Assembly: GCA_021442155.1 (NCBI GenBank) | Contig: CM038214.1 | Coordinates: forward strand, 139,476,040-139,540,039 | Direction of reading: 5' to 3' | DNA length: 64,000 nucleotides | Source: Cymbidium sinense | Taxonomy: Eukaryota > Streptophyta > Magnoliopsida > Asparagales > Orchidaceae | Shown: in pieces, positions 47,966-58,102 of the stretch | How the letters are laid out: each line of letters begins with the position of its first letter | Position numbering within the stretch: position 1 is the first letter of the stretch | Notes under the pieces: generated by a model | The model's input: only the letters and a program-made list of their open reading frames with translations | Databases searched by the model: none | Told to the model about the DNA's origin: nothing | Translations under genes and position numbers: made by a program

Positions 47966-50650
47966 TATTGGCTAATCAAATGATCAACAACATCAGAAGA
48001 TTGCAAACATTAATAGATCTTTACCTAGACCTGGGAGATAGATAGAATCTCTATCTTAGTGTGATGCAGCTCTCTTATGCTAAGGGCATAAGAGAGCAAG
48101 AAGTAATTCGCTAGGGATTGAGTACATGAACCTTCCACTAGGGAAGCAAGTTCAAGTTGTCCACTAAGGGATAAGAATTTGAGTTTGATTGTGAATATGA
48201 TTAGTGTGTATTCACTTGGGATAAGAATCTATAATCGATGGGGATCAAGATCAACTGATTTTAATTTATTTTATTTTAATTAATGATGTAGGCGCTAGGG
48301 ATATGTCAATTGCTATTGGGTATATGAACCTTCACTAGGGAAGTAGGCTCGCTATCCACCGGAATTTGAATATTGATTTCTTTGATTTTTTATTAGACTC
48401 CAGGGAGGTTGGTTTAATTTTTTTATGGCTCCACCGGGGAGAAGGATTCTAGACGAGGGCATATCTCCGGGATGTACACTCGAATTTGTTTGATTTAGAT
48501 CTAGGTTCCACTATGGAGGCTAATTTGATTTGCACCTCGCTGGGGAGAATTTTGGTTTGTCCGATATGTTTAATTTGACTCCTCTGGGGAGATTGGTTTT
48601 GAATTTATTTTGTTATGGAACCTGTTGGTGTGCGATGGACTACATTAAGAAGAGCCATGGCCTTAGCTGCCTTAGATTTAGAAGTCCAAAGGGGTAGTCG
48701 ACCTATCATAAGGTAGGACTATTCGATCTAAGGGATTGCCTTTCAATGTGCAACAACTATGCTAGAAAGAAAGCACAGCAGACTTACATCTTCTAAAAGA
48801 GGGAAAAGCTACTGGGGTGATCTGTTGGATGGACAACACATTGAACCTACCTAAAGTGACTTCTGAGTGAGTGCTGCTAGGGATCTTACCTCAACTCAGG
48901 AGTAGTACTGATGATTAATATGATTTTATATTGATTTAATTTAATTTAATTTGGTGTGTTATGTTATGGACTTGCTGCATGGACCTACTGAGAAGGGGCT
49001 ATGTCGGCCTTGACCTATCTCAGATTTACATATATAAAGGGGTAGTCTACCAACCAGAAGGTAAGATTAGCCTAAGGGTTGCCTTTTGGTCTGTAATGGA
49101 TGTTCTAGAAAAAAAAGCATTGTAGACTTACATCTTCTAAAGTAGAGATTAGCCGTTGGGGTGATCTATCAATGGCACAACAAATCAATCCTGACCTAAG
49201 GTGACTATTTGAGCGAATGCCACTATGGACTCATATCGACTCAAGAATAGTCATAATTAATTTAATTTTAGATGGACTAAGTGCGATGGATTAACTAAGA
49301 AGGAGCTAATATCATTCTAGACTTATCTTAGATTTACAAATTCAAAGAGATAGTCTACTAACTGTTTGGTAGAACTAACTAACATAAGGGATGCCTTTCA
49401 GTTTGTAATGGTTGAGTCAGGAAGAAAGCTCATGGACTCACATCTTCTTAAACAATGAACTACTAGGGTTATCTATCGCTTGCACAATAAATTGGACCCA
49501 AAGGCTCGCTTTGTGGTTTCACATCGGAAAGAATGCATAATAGACTTATTTCTTTCAAAGTAAGGATGACGGGTGACCTATTGGTGGCACAACAAGTTGA
49601 ACCCAACCTAAGGGCGACTACTGAGAGAGTGTGGACCAGAGGACTTATCTCAACTCAAAAGCAGTGGGGTAATTCTTATAGGGAGTTTTGCTAACACTGC
49701 CCTAAATATAGGATGCCTGCTTGGGAAAGGGGCCATTGAGAGGGCTTGAATTCTAATCTATAGTGAAGATATATTTTGTTTATTTGATATTTACATAGAC
49801 CCTCTTGGTTTGCGAGGGACCACATTGAGAAGGATCTTATATCAGCCTAGTCCTATCTTAGATTTACTGGACCAAGGGAGACTGTGTGCATCCACTGAAT
49901 AAATTCTCCAACCATAGGGGTGGTTACTAGGAAAGGGGGACTGTCCAATCCAAAAATAACCAGGGTAGTGTCTAAATGGGGTTGCTAAGGACCTGATCTA
50001 AATAGACTGCCCACAGGGGAGGTGCCGCTAGGGGCTTCATCCAAAACCCTGTAAAAGAAAGTCTATAGGTATTTGATGGCCAACTCAAGGAGAAAGGGCA
50101 GGGACTCACATCTGTCAAGAGTGGTGTATCCACCGGGTGAGTCACCATCAGCATAGCAATAACCAACCAACCTAAGGTGCATATAATCATTCTAGAAAGA
50201 AGGTGTGCTTACATCTCTAAAGCAAACCGATCACCGGATAGTCTCAGCCGCCGGAGCAATCAAGAATACTAAATGATGAGTCCTATGTAAGGACTAGATC
50301 CAAGCTTAATTTAGTCAGGAGGAAAGGAGCTATTGAGGGACTTATCCTAAACCTCAAATATACTGGACCTAGTCAACCTAATCAATGCATATTGGCTAAT
50401 CAAGAAAGAAAACATGTAGGCTTACATCCTTTTAAATAAAGTCAACATAGGGCTAACTGCCTGCGCAGTAAGGCCTACCAAACTGACAAGGTGCTCATTG
50501 GTTTAATGATCAAGTTAGGAAGAAAGTAGGGGGACTCACATCTGTCAGACAAGTGACCACTAGGGTGACACACTAGCAAGGTAGCACATCAGCCCGACCT
50601 AATGAGTGAGTGCCACGGGGGGCTTGCTCCCACATCAAAATAGCCTGAGA
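47966..50650 (-). mobile_element. Gypsy 3' non-coding region with tandem units, right copy
   Basis: Units begin near 48,610, 48,960, 49,270, 49,530 and 49,800, each with the words AGATTTAC, GGGTAGTCTACC, TTACATCTTCTAAA, GCACAACAAATC and TCAACTCA. The unit length is roughly 260-350 bp, with drift. It is colinear with 24,700-26,640 but about 500 bp longer. It lies between the LTR-like segment and integrase on the minus strand. The minus-strand frame 50,190-49,972 is not a recognised protein. Confidence 0.72.
48069..48097. other. Perfect 12-bp stem-loop
   Basis: GCTCTCTTATGC, a five-base loop TAAGG, then GCATAAGAGAGC pair without mismatch. It sits about 100 bp from the LTR-like edge, in non-coding gypsy DNA. 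Neither a terminator nor a known RNA family is implied. Confidence 0.7.
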
Positions 50651-51060
50651 TAAAAGATATGTGTTTGTTTGTGTTGTGAAAGAGGGAATAAGATCTTTGC
50701 TTGGGTTCTCTACCTACACATAGAATAATTGATGAAATAGCAGGAGCAATTATGACTCCACCAAGAAAAGATGTCTCTTGGGTTCTCTTACACCTAACTT
50801 AGTTGTACTAGTTGAAATAGGATGCCTCTTGGGTTCTCTTACACCTATCTTGATAGCACTAAAGTATCATTTGTAGTTTGTGTTTATGTTGTGGAGGGAT
50901 AGGATGCCTCTTGGGTTCTCTTATACCTACCCTAAACACATCATGGCAGATTTGCAAGAAAAAGATATTTATAACACATAAGAGATAAGATTTGAGATCA
51001 AAAGAAGTTTTATTGATAATTATTTTCAAACAAGATTTATGGATAGTATTTCTTTAAGTA
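50651..51060 (-). repeat. Short GATGCCTCTTGGGTTCTCTT repeats next to integrase
   Basis: The word GATGCCTCTTGGGTTCTCTT followed by ACACCTA occurs at about 50,770 (variant GATGTCTC), 50,821 and 50,902, with a weaker form at 50,690. The copies share AAAGTA and TTGTAGTTTGTGTTTATGTT neighbours. It is a second, different tandem family within the gypsy 3' region. Confidence 0.75.
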
Positions 51061-51099
51061 GAGTCCATTGATTGGAAGCATCGGGCGCTCTCCCTTATA

Positions 51100-52040
51100 A
51101 TTTATGAGTTTATAAGATCATCCTTGGTAGGCTTTCTCTATGGCATAAGGGCCTTCCCAAGTGGGTTCAAACTTGCCTCCCATCTTTTGATGGGCAATAA
51201 TTGGTCTCCTTAGAACTAAAACATGCTCTCCTACTTGAAAAGCTCTAGGACGGACCAACTTATTGTGAGCTTGAATCATTTTAGCTTTGTACAACTTGAG
51301 GTTATGGCATGCCCGAAGGCATCTCTCCTCCAAACCTTCGATCTCTTCCAACCGCAACTTGGCATTCTGCTCCATTATGATTTTACTACCCACGATTATC
51401 CTTAGTGATGGGAGTTCAACTTCTAATGGTAGAATGACTTTAGACCCATACACTAAGAAGAATGGGGTAGATTGAGTTGGAGTTCTATATGTGGTGCGGT
51501 AGGCCCACAAGGCTTCAACTAACTATTCATACAACTACGCTTGTTGTCATCAAGTGTCTTCTTTAATATTTGGATGAGTGTTTTGTTGAAGGCTTCTGTT
51601 AAGCCATTTGCCCTTGGGTAGTAGATGGTAGAATATCTCCAATCTATGCTACGTCTCTGAGCAAAGCTATTGATTTTAGTGCTCTTGAATGCATCACCAT
51701 TATTGGATATAACTCATCGAAGCACCCTGAACCTATATATGATATGGTTTTAAAAAGCGCACATCTTTGAGTTGTGACCTCTCTAAGTGCGATTTCCTCT
51801 GCCCACTTGGAAAAGTGGTTGGTGGCAGCTAGGATGAACTGATGACCTATGGAAGAAAAGAGGATCGATCAGACCCATTATGTCGGTATGCCAACACTCA
51901 AATGGTCATGAGGCTTATGTAGGATGTAGAATATTGGGTGGTTGATGTAGGACCACACCGTGCACCTAACATTAGTGGCATCTCCTAGCTACGTCCATGC
52001 AGTCTATGATCATCGAAGGCCAGTAGTATCCGTGGTGAAA
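51100..52040 (-). pseudogene. Gypsy integrase remnant, best preserved copy
   Basis: Minus-strand order: the HHCC side at 52,040-51,972 (FHHGYYWPSM, then a Cys and RRCH); a core piece near 51,700 reading ISNNGDAFKST, where the catalytic Asp of SDNGT appears to be Asn, with a stop just before it; YYPRANGLTEAFNKTLI at about 51,622-51,575 with the catalytic Glu kept; then the open frame 51,510-51,118, WAYRTTYRTPTQSTPF through RPRAFQVGEHVLVLRRP to GPYAIEKAYQ. It would integrate element cDNA if intact. RT and RNase H are missing upstream; a ~100-bp leader-like sequence and an LTR end lie there instead. Confidence 0.85.
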
Positions 52041-52142
52041 AATATATTCTTTTATACATTTTTTGCCTTCATCTATCCCCTCTCCCTTTCGAGAAAAGAA
52101 GGATAAATGAAAACAAAAATATATAAAAATATAAATTTGTCT

Positions 52143-52665
52143 TGTTGGGATACCACATAGATCCATGAATGTTCTTATTAAGATGATCGGGTATGACATT
52201 GAGGAGAGGTGTACTATGTCAAAAGATAGAAGTCACAATGGACCTAATCACCCGAATAAGGACTCCTAAGGACAATGGGTCTGCATATGTACTAGAGATT
52301 CTTTCCCAACTTTACATGAAAAAGTAAAGTAAGGTTTATTTTTAATTAAATTACCTATAGAGGCAATCCCCATAGTTAATTAAATCTTAAGGGATGAGAT
52401 CCCTTAGGAATACTCTCGAGTAAGGTAAATGATCATTGTCTCCAAAGATTTCAATAGGGTAGGATTATAAATTGATTGTTTTATTTTGGAAGATCAAATC
52501 AAATGGGATTGATCAAAGAGAGGGAGTTATTATCAAAGCCATAAGAAAGATAAGTAGGAGATGCCCACGATGTTAGGAAACCTAGTGGGCATCTTAAACT
52601 ATCTTATGGTTGGGCTTTACATTTTTTAAAATGATTTAATTTGTTTGAATTGAATTTTTCATTAG
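52143..52665 (-). mobile_element. LTR end fragment on the right side of the deleted gypsy element
   Basis: TGTTGGGATACCACATAGAT at 52,143 and the following 500 bp match 40,733-41,240 in direct orientation (shared words AATGGACCTAATCACC, TTTACATGAAAAAGTAAAGT, ATGGTTGGGCTTTA). With 40,714-47,965 it would be the other LTR of a minus-strand element whose gag, protease, RT and RNase H are deleted. It is cut at about 52,665 by TTTAGGG-type repeat. Confidence 0.7.
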
Positions 52666-52750
52666 AAATTAGGATTTAGGGTTTATTTTTTATGTTTAGG
52701 GTTTAGGTTTTAGTTTATGGTTTAGAGTTTAAGGTTTTTATTTTATTTTG
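52666..52750 (-). repeat. Telomere-like tract, inner end of the right array
   Basis: GATTTAGGGTTTATTTTTTA begins the TTTAGGG-oriented domain. From here to 61,820 the satellite is in the opposite orientation to the left side. Confidence 0.88.
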
Positions 52751-53232
52751 ATAGAGAACAAATTCAAATTCAACATTTCATCTTTTTGTCTTCATCAACC
52801 AAGTAACACACTAAGTTTTCTAGGACACAAACGATGGCATAGTTCAAAAATGAGCACGTATAAAGCAAATCAAAAACATTAGCTAACTAGAATCGTCTCT
52901 ACTGTAAAGATACAATTCCATAAGCAGCAGATCGAATCGACCGTTCTTCAGTTTCTTCCATTCCCATCAAAACCACCCCGGCCTCTCGACTAGCGGGATC
53001 CACCATCATATCTCTGATCTCTCCGTCCGCCACCACCACGGTTGTAACCTCCGTTGCTCCTCCTGCCATCATAATCACTACTACTCTGACCACCACCTCC
53101 ATATCCACTAGCACCTCTAGATCTCCACCACTACTACAATCACCGCTGCCTCTACCTTCGCCTTCACCGCCAGATCTAGACTGAACCTGGTAGATGGTGA
53201 TGTTCTTGTCGTCAAGATTATGCTCATTCTTA
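52751..53232 (-). pseudogene. GRP retro-fragment, copy 6
   Basis: Read on the minus strand, this copy is among the fullest. It has the opening AAGAATGAGCATAATCTTGA, the glycine-rich tail, GTGGATCCCGCTAGTCGAGA (SR-SRG), GGTTTTGATGGGAATGGAAG near the CDS end and the complete 3' UTR, then A-rich repeat. The 71-codon frame 53,114-52,899 is out of register with the GRP frame. Confidence 0.85.
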
Positions 53233-53589
53233 TGGTTTTGCTTTATAAGTTTATTAAGTTTTTGGGTTTAGGTTTATTTTTTAATTTATTTAGTTACTTT
53301 AGGTTTAGATTTAGGGTTTGGGGTTTAGGGTTTAGGATTATATTGTTTATGCTTTTAGGGTTTAGGGTTTAGGGTTTAGGGTTTAGGTTAAGGGTTTAAG
53401 ATTTAGGGTTGAGGGTTTAGGGTTAGGGTTTAGGGTTTAAGGTTATAGGTTTAGTGTTTTAGGTTTAGGGTTTTGATTTCATTTTTATTTATTTATTATT
53501 TTTATGGTTTGGGGTTTGGGGTTTAGGGTTTAGGTTTTAGGTTTATGATTCAAGTTTTAGTTTAGGATTTAAGATTTTTGGTTTTTTTA
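53233..53589 (-). repeat. Telomere-like spacer between GRP copies 6 and 7
   Basis: TTTAGGG-type repeats with a short A-rich (here T-rich) stretch near 53,480. No box is present. Confidence 0.88.
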
Positions 53590-54030
53590 ATAGAGAAAAA
53601 ATTTAGATTCAATATTTCTTCTTTTTGATTTCATCAACCAAGTAGCATACTAAGTTTTCTAATACACAAGCGATGACATAGATAAAAATGAGCACTCATA
53701 GAAAATCAAACACCCTAGATAGAATCTCATTATAAAGACATAGTTCATAGCGTGATCGGTCGTTCTTCAATTTCTCCAATTCCCATTATAACCACCCTAG
53801 CTTTTTGAGTAGCAGGATCGAGCATCATGTCCCTGATCCCTCCACTCACTGCACTATAATCTCCATCACTCCTCCTGCCATAACCACCACTTTTGACCAC
53901 CACCTCCATATCCACCTCCTCCGGATCCCCACCACCTGCGATGTCGCCCTCGCCTTCACCTCCACTGCCAGATCTAGAGTGAGCTTGGTTTATAGTGATG
54001 TTCCTACCATCAAGGTTTTACTCATTCTTA
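53590..54030 (-). pseudogene. GRP retro-fragment, copy 7
   Basis: Minus-strand fragment with the full 5' point (AAGAATGAGTAAAACCTTGA) and 3' UTR. It has a small deletion in the GGRSNGGY part; GATCCTGCTACTCAAAAAGC stands for the SRYSR segment. The plus-strand frame 53,805-54,044 is an antisense shadow. Confidence 0.84.
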
Positions 54031-54437
54031 TTATTTATGTTTAGGTTTATTAGGTTTTAGGGTTTAAGTTTATTTTCTAATTTATTTTATTACTTTAGTT
54101 TTAAGTTTAGGGATTGGTGTTTAGGGTTTAAGGTTTTGTGTTTAGGGTTTAGGGTTTAGAGTTTAGGGTTTATGGTCTTTTTCGGTTTAAGGTTTAGGGT
54201 TTAGAGTTTTGGGTTTAAGGTTTTATAGGGTTTAGGGTTTAAGGATTAGGGTTTAGGGTTTAGGTTATAGGTTTAGTGTTGTGGGGTTAGGGTTTAGTGC
54301 TAGTTTTAGGGTTGGGTTCTTTTTTGTTTTTTTTATATTTTTTATATTTAGGGTTTAAGATTTGGGGTTTAAGGTTCAGGTTTTAGGTTTGAGGTTCAAG
54401 TTTTAGTTTAGGGTTTAGGGTTTTTAATTTTTTTCTT
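54031..54437 (-). repeat. Telomere-like spacer between GRP copies 7 and 8
   Basis: TTTAGGG-type repeat of about 400 bp without box or long A-rich tract. Together with copies 6-8 it makes a simple two-part tandem, with starts at 52,751, 53,590 and 54,438. Confidence 0.88.
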
Positions 54438-54900
54438 AATAGTGAACCAATTCAGATTCAATATTTCTTCTTTTCAATTTCATCAACCAAGTAACACCCC
54501 GAGTTTTCTAAGAAATAAGTGATGACATAGATTTAAATAAAAAACCCTAGATAACTAGAACTGTCTCAATAATAGAGACACAATTTCACAAGTAGCAGAT
54601 TGGATCGGTCATTCTTTTGTGTCCCTAGTTCCCATCAGAACTGCCTTGACCTCTCGAGTAGCGGGATGCACCATCATGTCGTCGATCTCTCCCTTCACCA
54701 CCAACATGGCTATAACCTCTATTGCATCTCCCACCTCCATAACCACCACTGCACCGACCACCACCTCCATGTCAACTAGCACTTCTAGATCCCCCACCAG
54801 CACTAGATAACTGCCACCTCCGAGTTCTCCTCCACCTCCTGAACTAGACTGAACCTGGTTGACGGTGATGTTCCTGTTATCAAGGTTCTACCGATTCTTA
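54438..54900 (-). pseudogene. GRP retro-fragment, copy 8
   Basis: Minus-strand fragment opening AAGAATCGGTAGAACCTTGA, with TGATAACAGGAACATCACCG, the glycine-rich tail, GCATCCCGCTACTCGAGAGG and the full 3' UTR. Overlapping open frames on both strands (54,609-54,803 minus; 54,619-54,810 plus) are translations of GGT/GGA-rich sequence in wrong registers. Confidence 0.85.
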
Positions 54901-55660
54901 GGTTTCAGGTTTAGGCTTATTAGGTTTTGGGGTTTAAGATTATTTTTTAATCTATTTAGTTACTTTTAGTTTAGGTTTAGGGCTTAGGGTTTAGGGTTAG
55001 GGTTTATAGTTTAGGGTTTAGGGTTTAAGGTTTAAGGGTTTGGGGTTTAGTGTTAGGGTTTTTTAAGGTTTAGGGTTTTGGGTTTAGAGTTGTAGGTTTA
55101 GTGTTGTGGGTTTAGGGTTTAGCATTTAGGATTTAGGACTTAGGGTTGTAAGGTTTATGCTTTTAGGGGTTAGGCTTTAGGGTTAGTGTTTAGGTTCTAG
55201 CATTTATGATTTTTTAGGATTTAGGGTTTATAGTTTAAGGTTTTTATGATTGTAGGTTTAGTGTTGTAAGTTTACGGTTTAGGGTTTAAGGTTTAAGGTT
55301 AGTTTTAGGGTTTAGCATTTAGGGTTTAGGGTTCTTTTTTATTTTTAAATTAAGTAAATCGGTAGGTTTAGGCTTATTTAGTTTACATAGTTTATTTTTT
55401 ATTTTATTTAGTCTATTTTATTTTTTATTTTTATTTAGTTTAGCTTATTTATTTTGGGTTTACTTATTTTAGTTTAGGTTTTTTATTTTACTTTATTTTT
55501 TAGGTTTTGGTTTAGGTTTAGGTCTATTTTTTAGTTGAGTTTTATTTTTATTTTATTTTTTAGGTTTTTAGGCTTTAGGGTTTATGGTTTTGGGTTTTGG
55601 GTTTAGGGTTTGAGGGTTTAGGGTTTTACAGTTTAGGGTTTAGGGTTTTTGGTTTTTTTA
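54901..55660 (-). repeat. Telomere-like and A-rich satellite with box
   Basis: Minus-strand reading: telomere-like 55,660-55,565, A-rich 55,565-55,367, box 55,366-55,347, telomere-like 55,340-54,901. Confidence 0.88.
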
Positions 55661-56128
55661 ACAGAGAACAAATTCATATTCAACATTTCTTCTTTTCGAT
55701 TTCATCAACGAAGTAACACTCAAGTTTTCTAAGTCATAAGTGACAATATAGATAAAAAATGGGCACACATTGAGAAAATCAAGAACCTTATATAACAATA
55801 ACCTTCTCCACTATAAAGACATAGTTCCATAAGCACCAATTCGGATCGACCGTTCTTCAATTTCTCCAGTTCCCATTAGAACCACCCCAGCCTCTTGAGT
55901 AGCAGGATCCACCATCATATCCCCGATCTCTTCCTCCGCCACCACCACGGTTGTAACCTCAGTCGCTCCTCCAACCTCTATAACCACCACTACTCCGAAC
56001 ATGACTTCCATATCCAAGCCCTGATCCCCACCATCCTTTGCGATAACCTCCATCTACGCCTTCACATCCTCCAGATCTTGATTAATCTATTGATGATGTT
56101 CATGTCATCAAGGTTTAGCCTATTCTTT
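55661..56128 (-). pseudogene. GRP retro-fragment, copy 9
   Basis: Minus-strand fragment with well-kept coding end: GATCCTGCTACTCAAGAGGC, GGGGTGGTTCTAATGGGAAC, TGGAGAAATTGAAGAACGGT, so the -NWRN stop region is readable (WRN is now WRKL by one change). The RRM end is damaged (AATAGGCTAAACCTTGATGA). The full 3' UTR is followed by seven A. Confidence 0.85.
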
Positions 56129-56393
56129 AGGTTTAAGTTCGGTTTAGGTTTATTAGGTTTAAATGTTTAGCTTTATGTTTTAATTTATTTAATTACTTTA
56201 GTTTTAGGTTTAATGTTTATGGTTTAGGGTTTAGTGTTTAGGGTTATGGTTTATGGTTTAGTGTTTAGTGTTTAGGGTTTTAGGGTTTATGGTTTAGAGT
56301 TAGGGTTTAGGCTTAGGGTTTTGGGTTTTTTAGTATTTAGGGTTTAGTGTTTAGGGTTTATGGTTTAAGGTTTAAGATTTGGAAGGTTTTTTT
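56129..56393 (-). repeat. Telomere-like spacer between GRP copies 9 and 10
   Basis: TTTAGGG-type degenerate repeat of about 265 bp. No box. Confidence 0.88.
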
Positions 56394-56692
56394 AATAGAG
56401 AATAAATTAATATTTAACATTTCTCTTTTCAATTTTAACAACCAAGTAATACCCCAAGTTTCTAAGACATAAGTGATGACATAGATCAAAATTGAGCATG
56501 CATAGAACAAATCAAAAACCTTAGATAACTAGAATGTCTCTATTTCAAAGACATGGTTCCATAAGAAGTGAATTGGATTGATCATTCTTTAGTTTCCAAA
56601 GTTCCCATCAGAACCACCTTGGCCTCTCGAGTAGCGAGATCCACAGTCATATCCCTGGCCTCTCGAGTAGTGAATCAGATTGATCATTTTTT
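56394..56692 (-). pseudogene. GRP retro-fragment, copy 10, rearranged and 5'-truncated
   Basis: The 3' UTR and coding end are present, but upstream of the SRYSR segment the copy repeats CTACTCGAGAGGCCA (56,624-56,640 and 56,659-56,674). A second piece of 3' UTR-like sequence (AATGATCAATCTGATTCACT, 56,673-56,692) follows, and then A-rich satellite. The RRM end and glycine-rich tail are lost. It looks like an unequal join between two GRP copies. Confidence 0.8.
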
Positions 56693-57104
56693 ATTTTTAG
56701 GTTTATTTTATTTTATTTAGTTTAGTTTAGGTTTTTTTATTTTATTTTAGTTTAGGTTTTATTTTATTTTATTTTTATGTTTAGGTTTAGGTTTAGGTTT
56801 ATAATTTTATTTTTTATTTTTAGGTTTAGGTTTTCTAATTTATTTTATTTTTAGGTTTTATTTAGTTTAACTTTAGGATATTAGGTTTTTAGATTTTTAG
56901 GTTTTAAGGTTTATGGTTTAGGCTTTAGGGTTTAGGTTTTAGGATTTAGGGTTTGGTATTTAGGGTTTATGGTTATATGGTTTAGGGTTTAAGGTTTAGC
57001 ATTTAAGGTTTAGGGTTCTATGTTTAGGGTTTAGGGTTTAGGGTACATGGTTATAAGTTTTAGGGTTTAAGGTTTAAGGTTAAGCTTTATGGGTTTAGGG
57101 TTAG

Positions 57105-57149
<45 letters not shown>

Positions 57150-57663
57150 TTAAAATTAAACAATTTGATAGGTTTAGGTTTATTTAGTTTATTAATTAAT
57201 TATTTTATTTATTTTATTTTTTTATTTCCATTTAGGTTTATTTTTAATTTTTTATTTTATTTTAGGTTTATTTTATTTTTATTTTAAGTTTATTTTATTT
57301 TTATTTTAGGTTTAGTTTTTATTTTATTTTAATTTTTTAATTTTATACTTTAGTTTAGGTTTTTATTTATTTTATTTTAGTTTAGTTTTTATTTTTATTT
57401 TATTTTTTTAAGGTTTAGGTTTTAGTTTATGTTTTTTTTATATTATTTTTTATGTTGATTTAAGTTTTTTTATTTATTTTATATTTAGGTTTTATTTAGT
57501 TTAGGTTTAGTTTTTTAGCTTTTTTGGGTTTAGGGTTAGTTTAGGTTATAGGGTATAGGGTTTGAGGTTTAGGGTTTAGGGTTTAGGTTTTAGGGTTTAG
57601 GGTTTAAGGTTTTAGTTTTAGGGATTTATGGTTTAGGGTTTAGGATGTTGATTTATTATTTTT
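56693..57663 (-). repeat. Composite satellite with box and TA microsatellite
   Basis: Minus-strand reading: telomere-like 57,655-57,530, A-rich 57,530-57,165, box 57,164-57,144 merging into a (TA)n run at 57,105-57,147, telomere-like 57,100-56,890, A-rich 56,890-56,693. Confidence 0.87.
57105..57147. repeat. TA microsatellite replacing the T/A run of a box
   Basis: About 40 bases of (TA)n sit where other boxes have the T run then A run. Confidence 0.9.
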
Positions 57664-58102
57664 AATAGAGAGCAAATTCAGATTCAACAATACTTCATTC
57701 GATTTCATTAACCAAGTAACACACCAAGTTTTCTTATACATAGTTTCATAAGTAAATCAAAGGCCCTAGATAACAAGAAATGTCTCTGCTGTAAAGGCAT
57801 AGTTTCATAGCGACATTCAGTCATTTGTTTTAGTTTATCTAGTTCCCATCAGAACCGCCTTGTCCTCTCGAGTAGTGGGATCCATCATCATATCCCAGAT
57901 CTCTCCCTTCACCACCACCACTGATATAACCTCCGTCACTCCTCCCGCCTAACCACTTTACCACCATCTCCATATCCACCAGCACCTCTAGATCCCCCAC
58001 CACCACTAGGATAATCGCCACCTCTGCCTTTGCCTCTACTACTAGATATAGACTGAGTCTGGTTGATGGTGATGTTCCTATCATGAAGGTTCTACCCGTT
58101 CT
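57664..58102 (-). pseudogene. GRP retro-fragment, copy 11, best coding end
   Basis: On the minus strand the frame around 57,960-57,839 reads GGRSDGGYISGGGEGRDLGY, then DDGSHYSRGQGGSDGN, before the WRN-stop position. This shows the original protein's C-terminus best. The opening AAGAACGGGTAGAACCTTCA is followed by TVNQTQS. A frameshift in the middle moves the first half to another register. The full 3' UTR is present. Confidence 0.87.

Noticed and set aside
54609..54810. Overlapping Val/Met-rich and Thr/Ser-rich open frames on both strands
   Set aside because: GGT/GGA-rich GRP sequence stays open in several frames, so these are shadows. The same holds for 22,481-22,708, 52,899-53,114 and 55,811-56,170.
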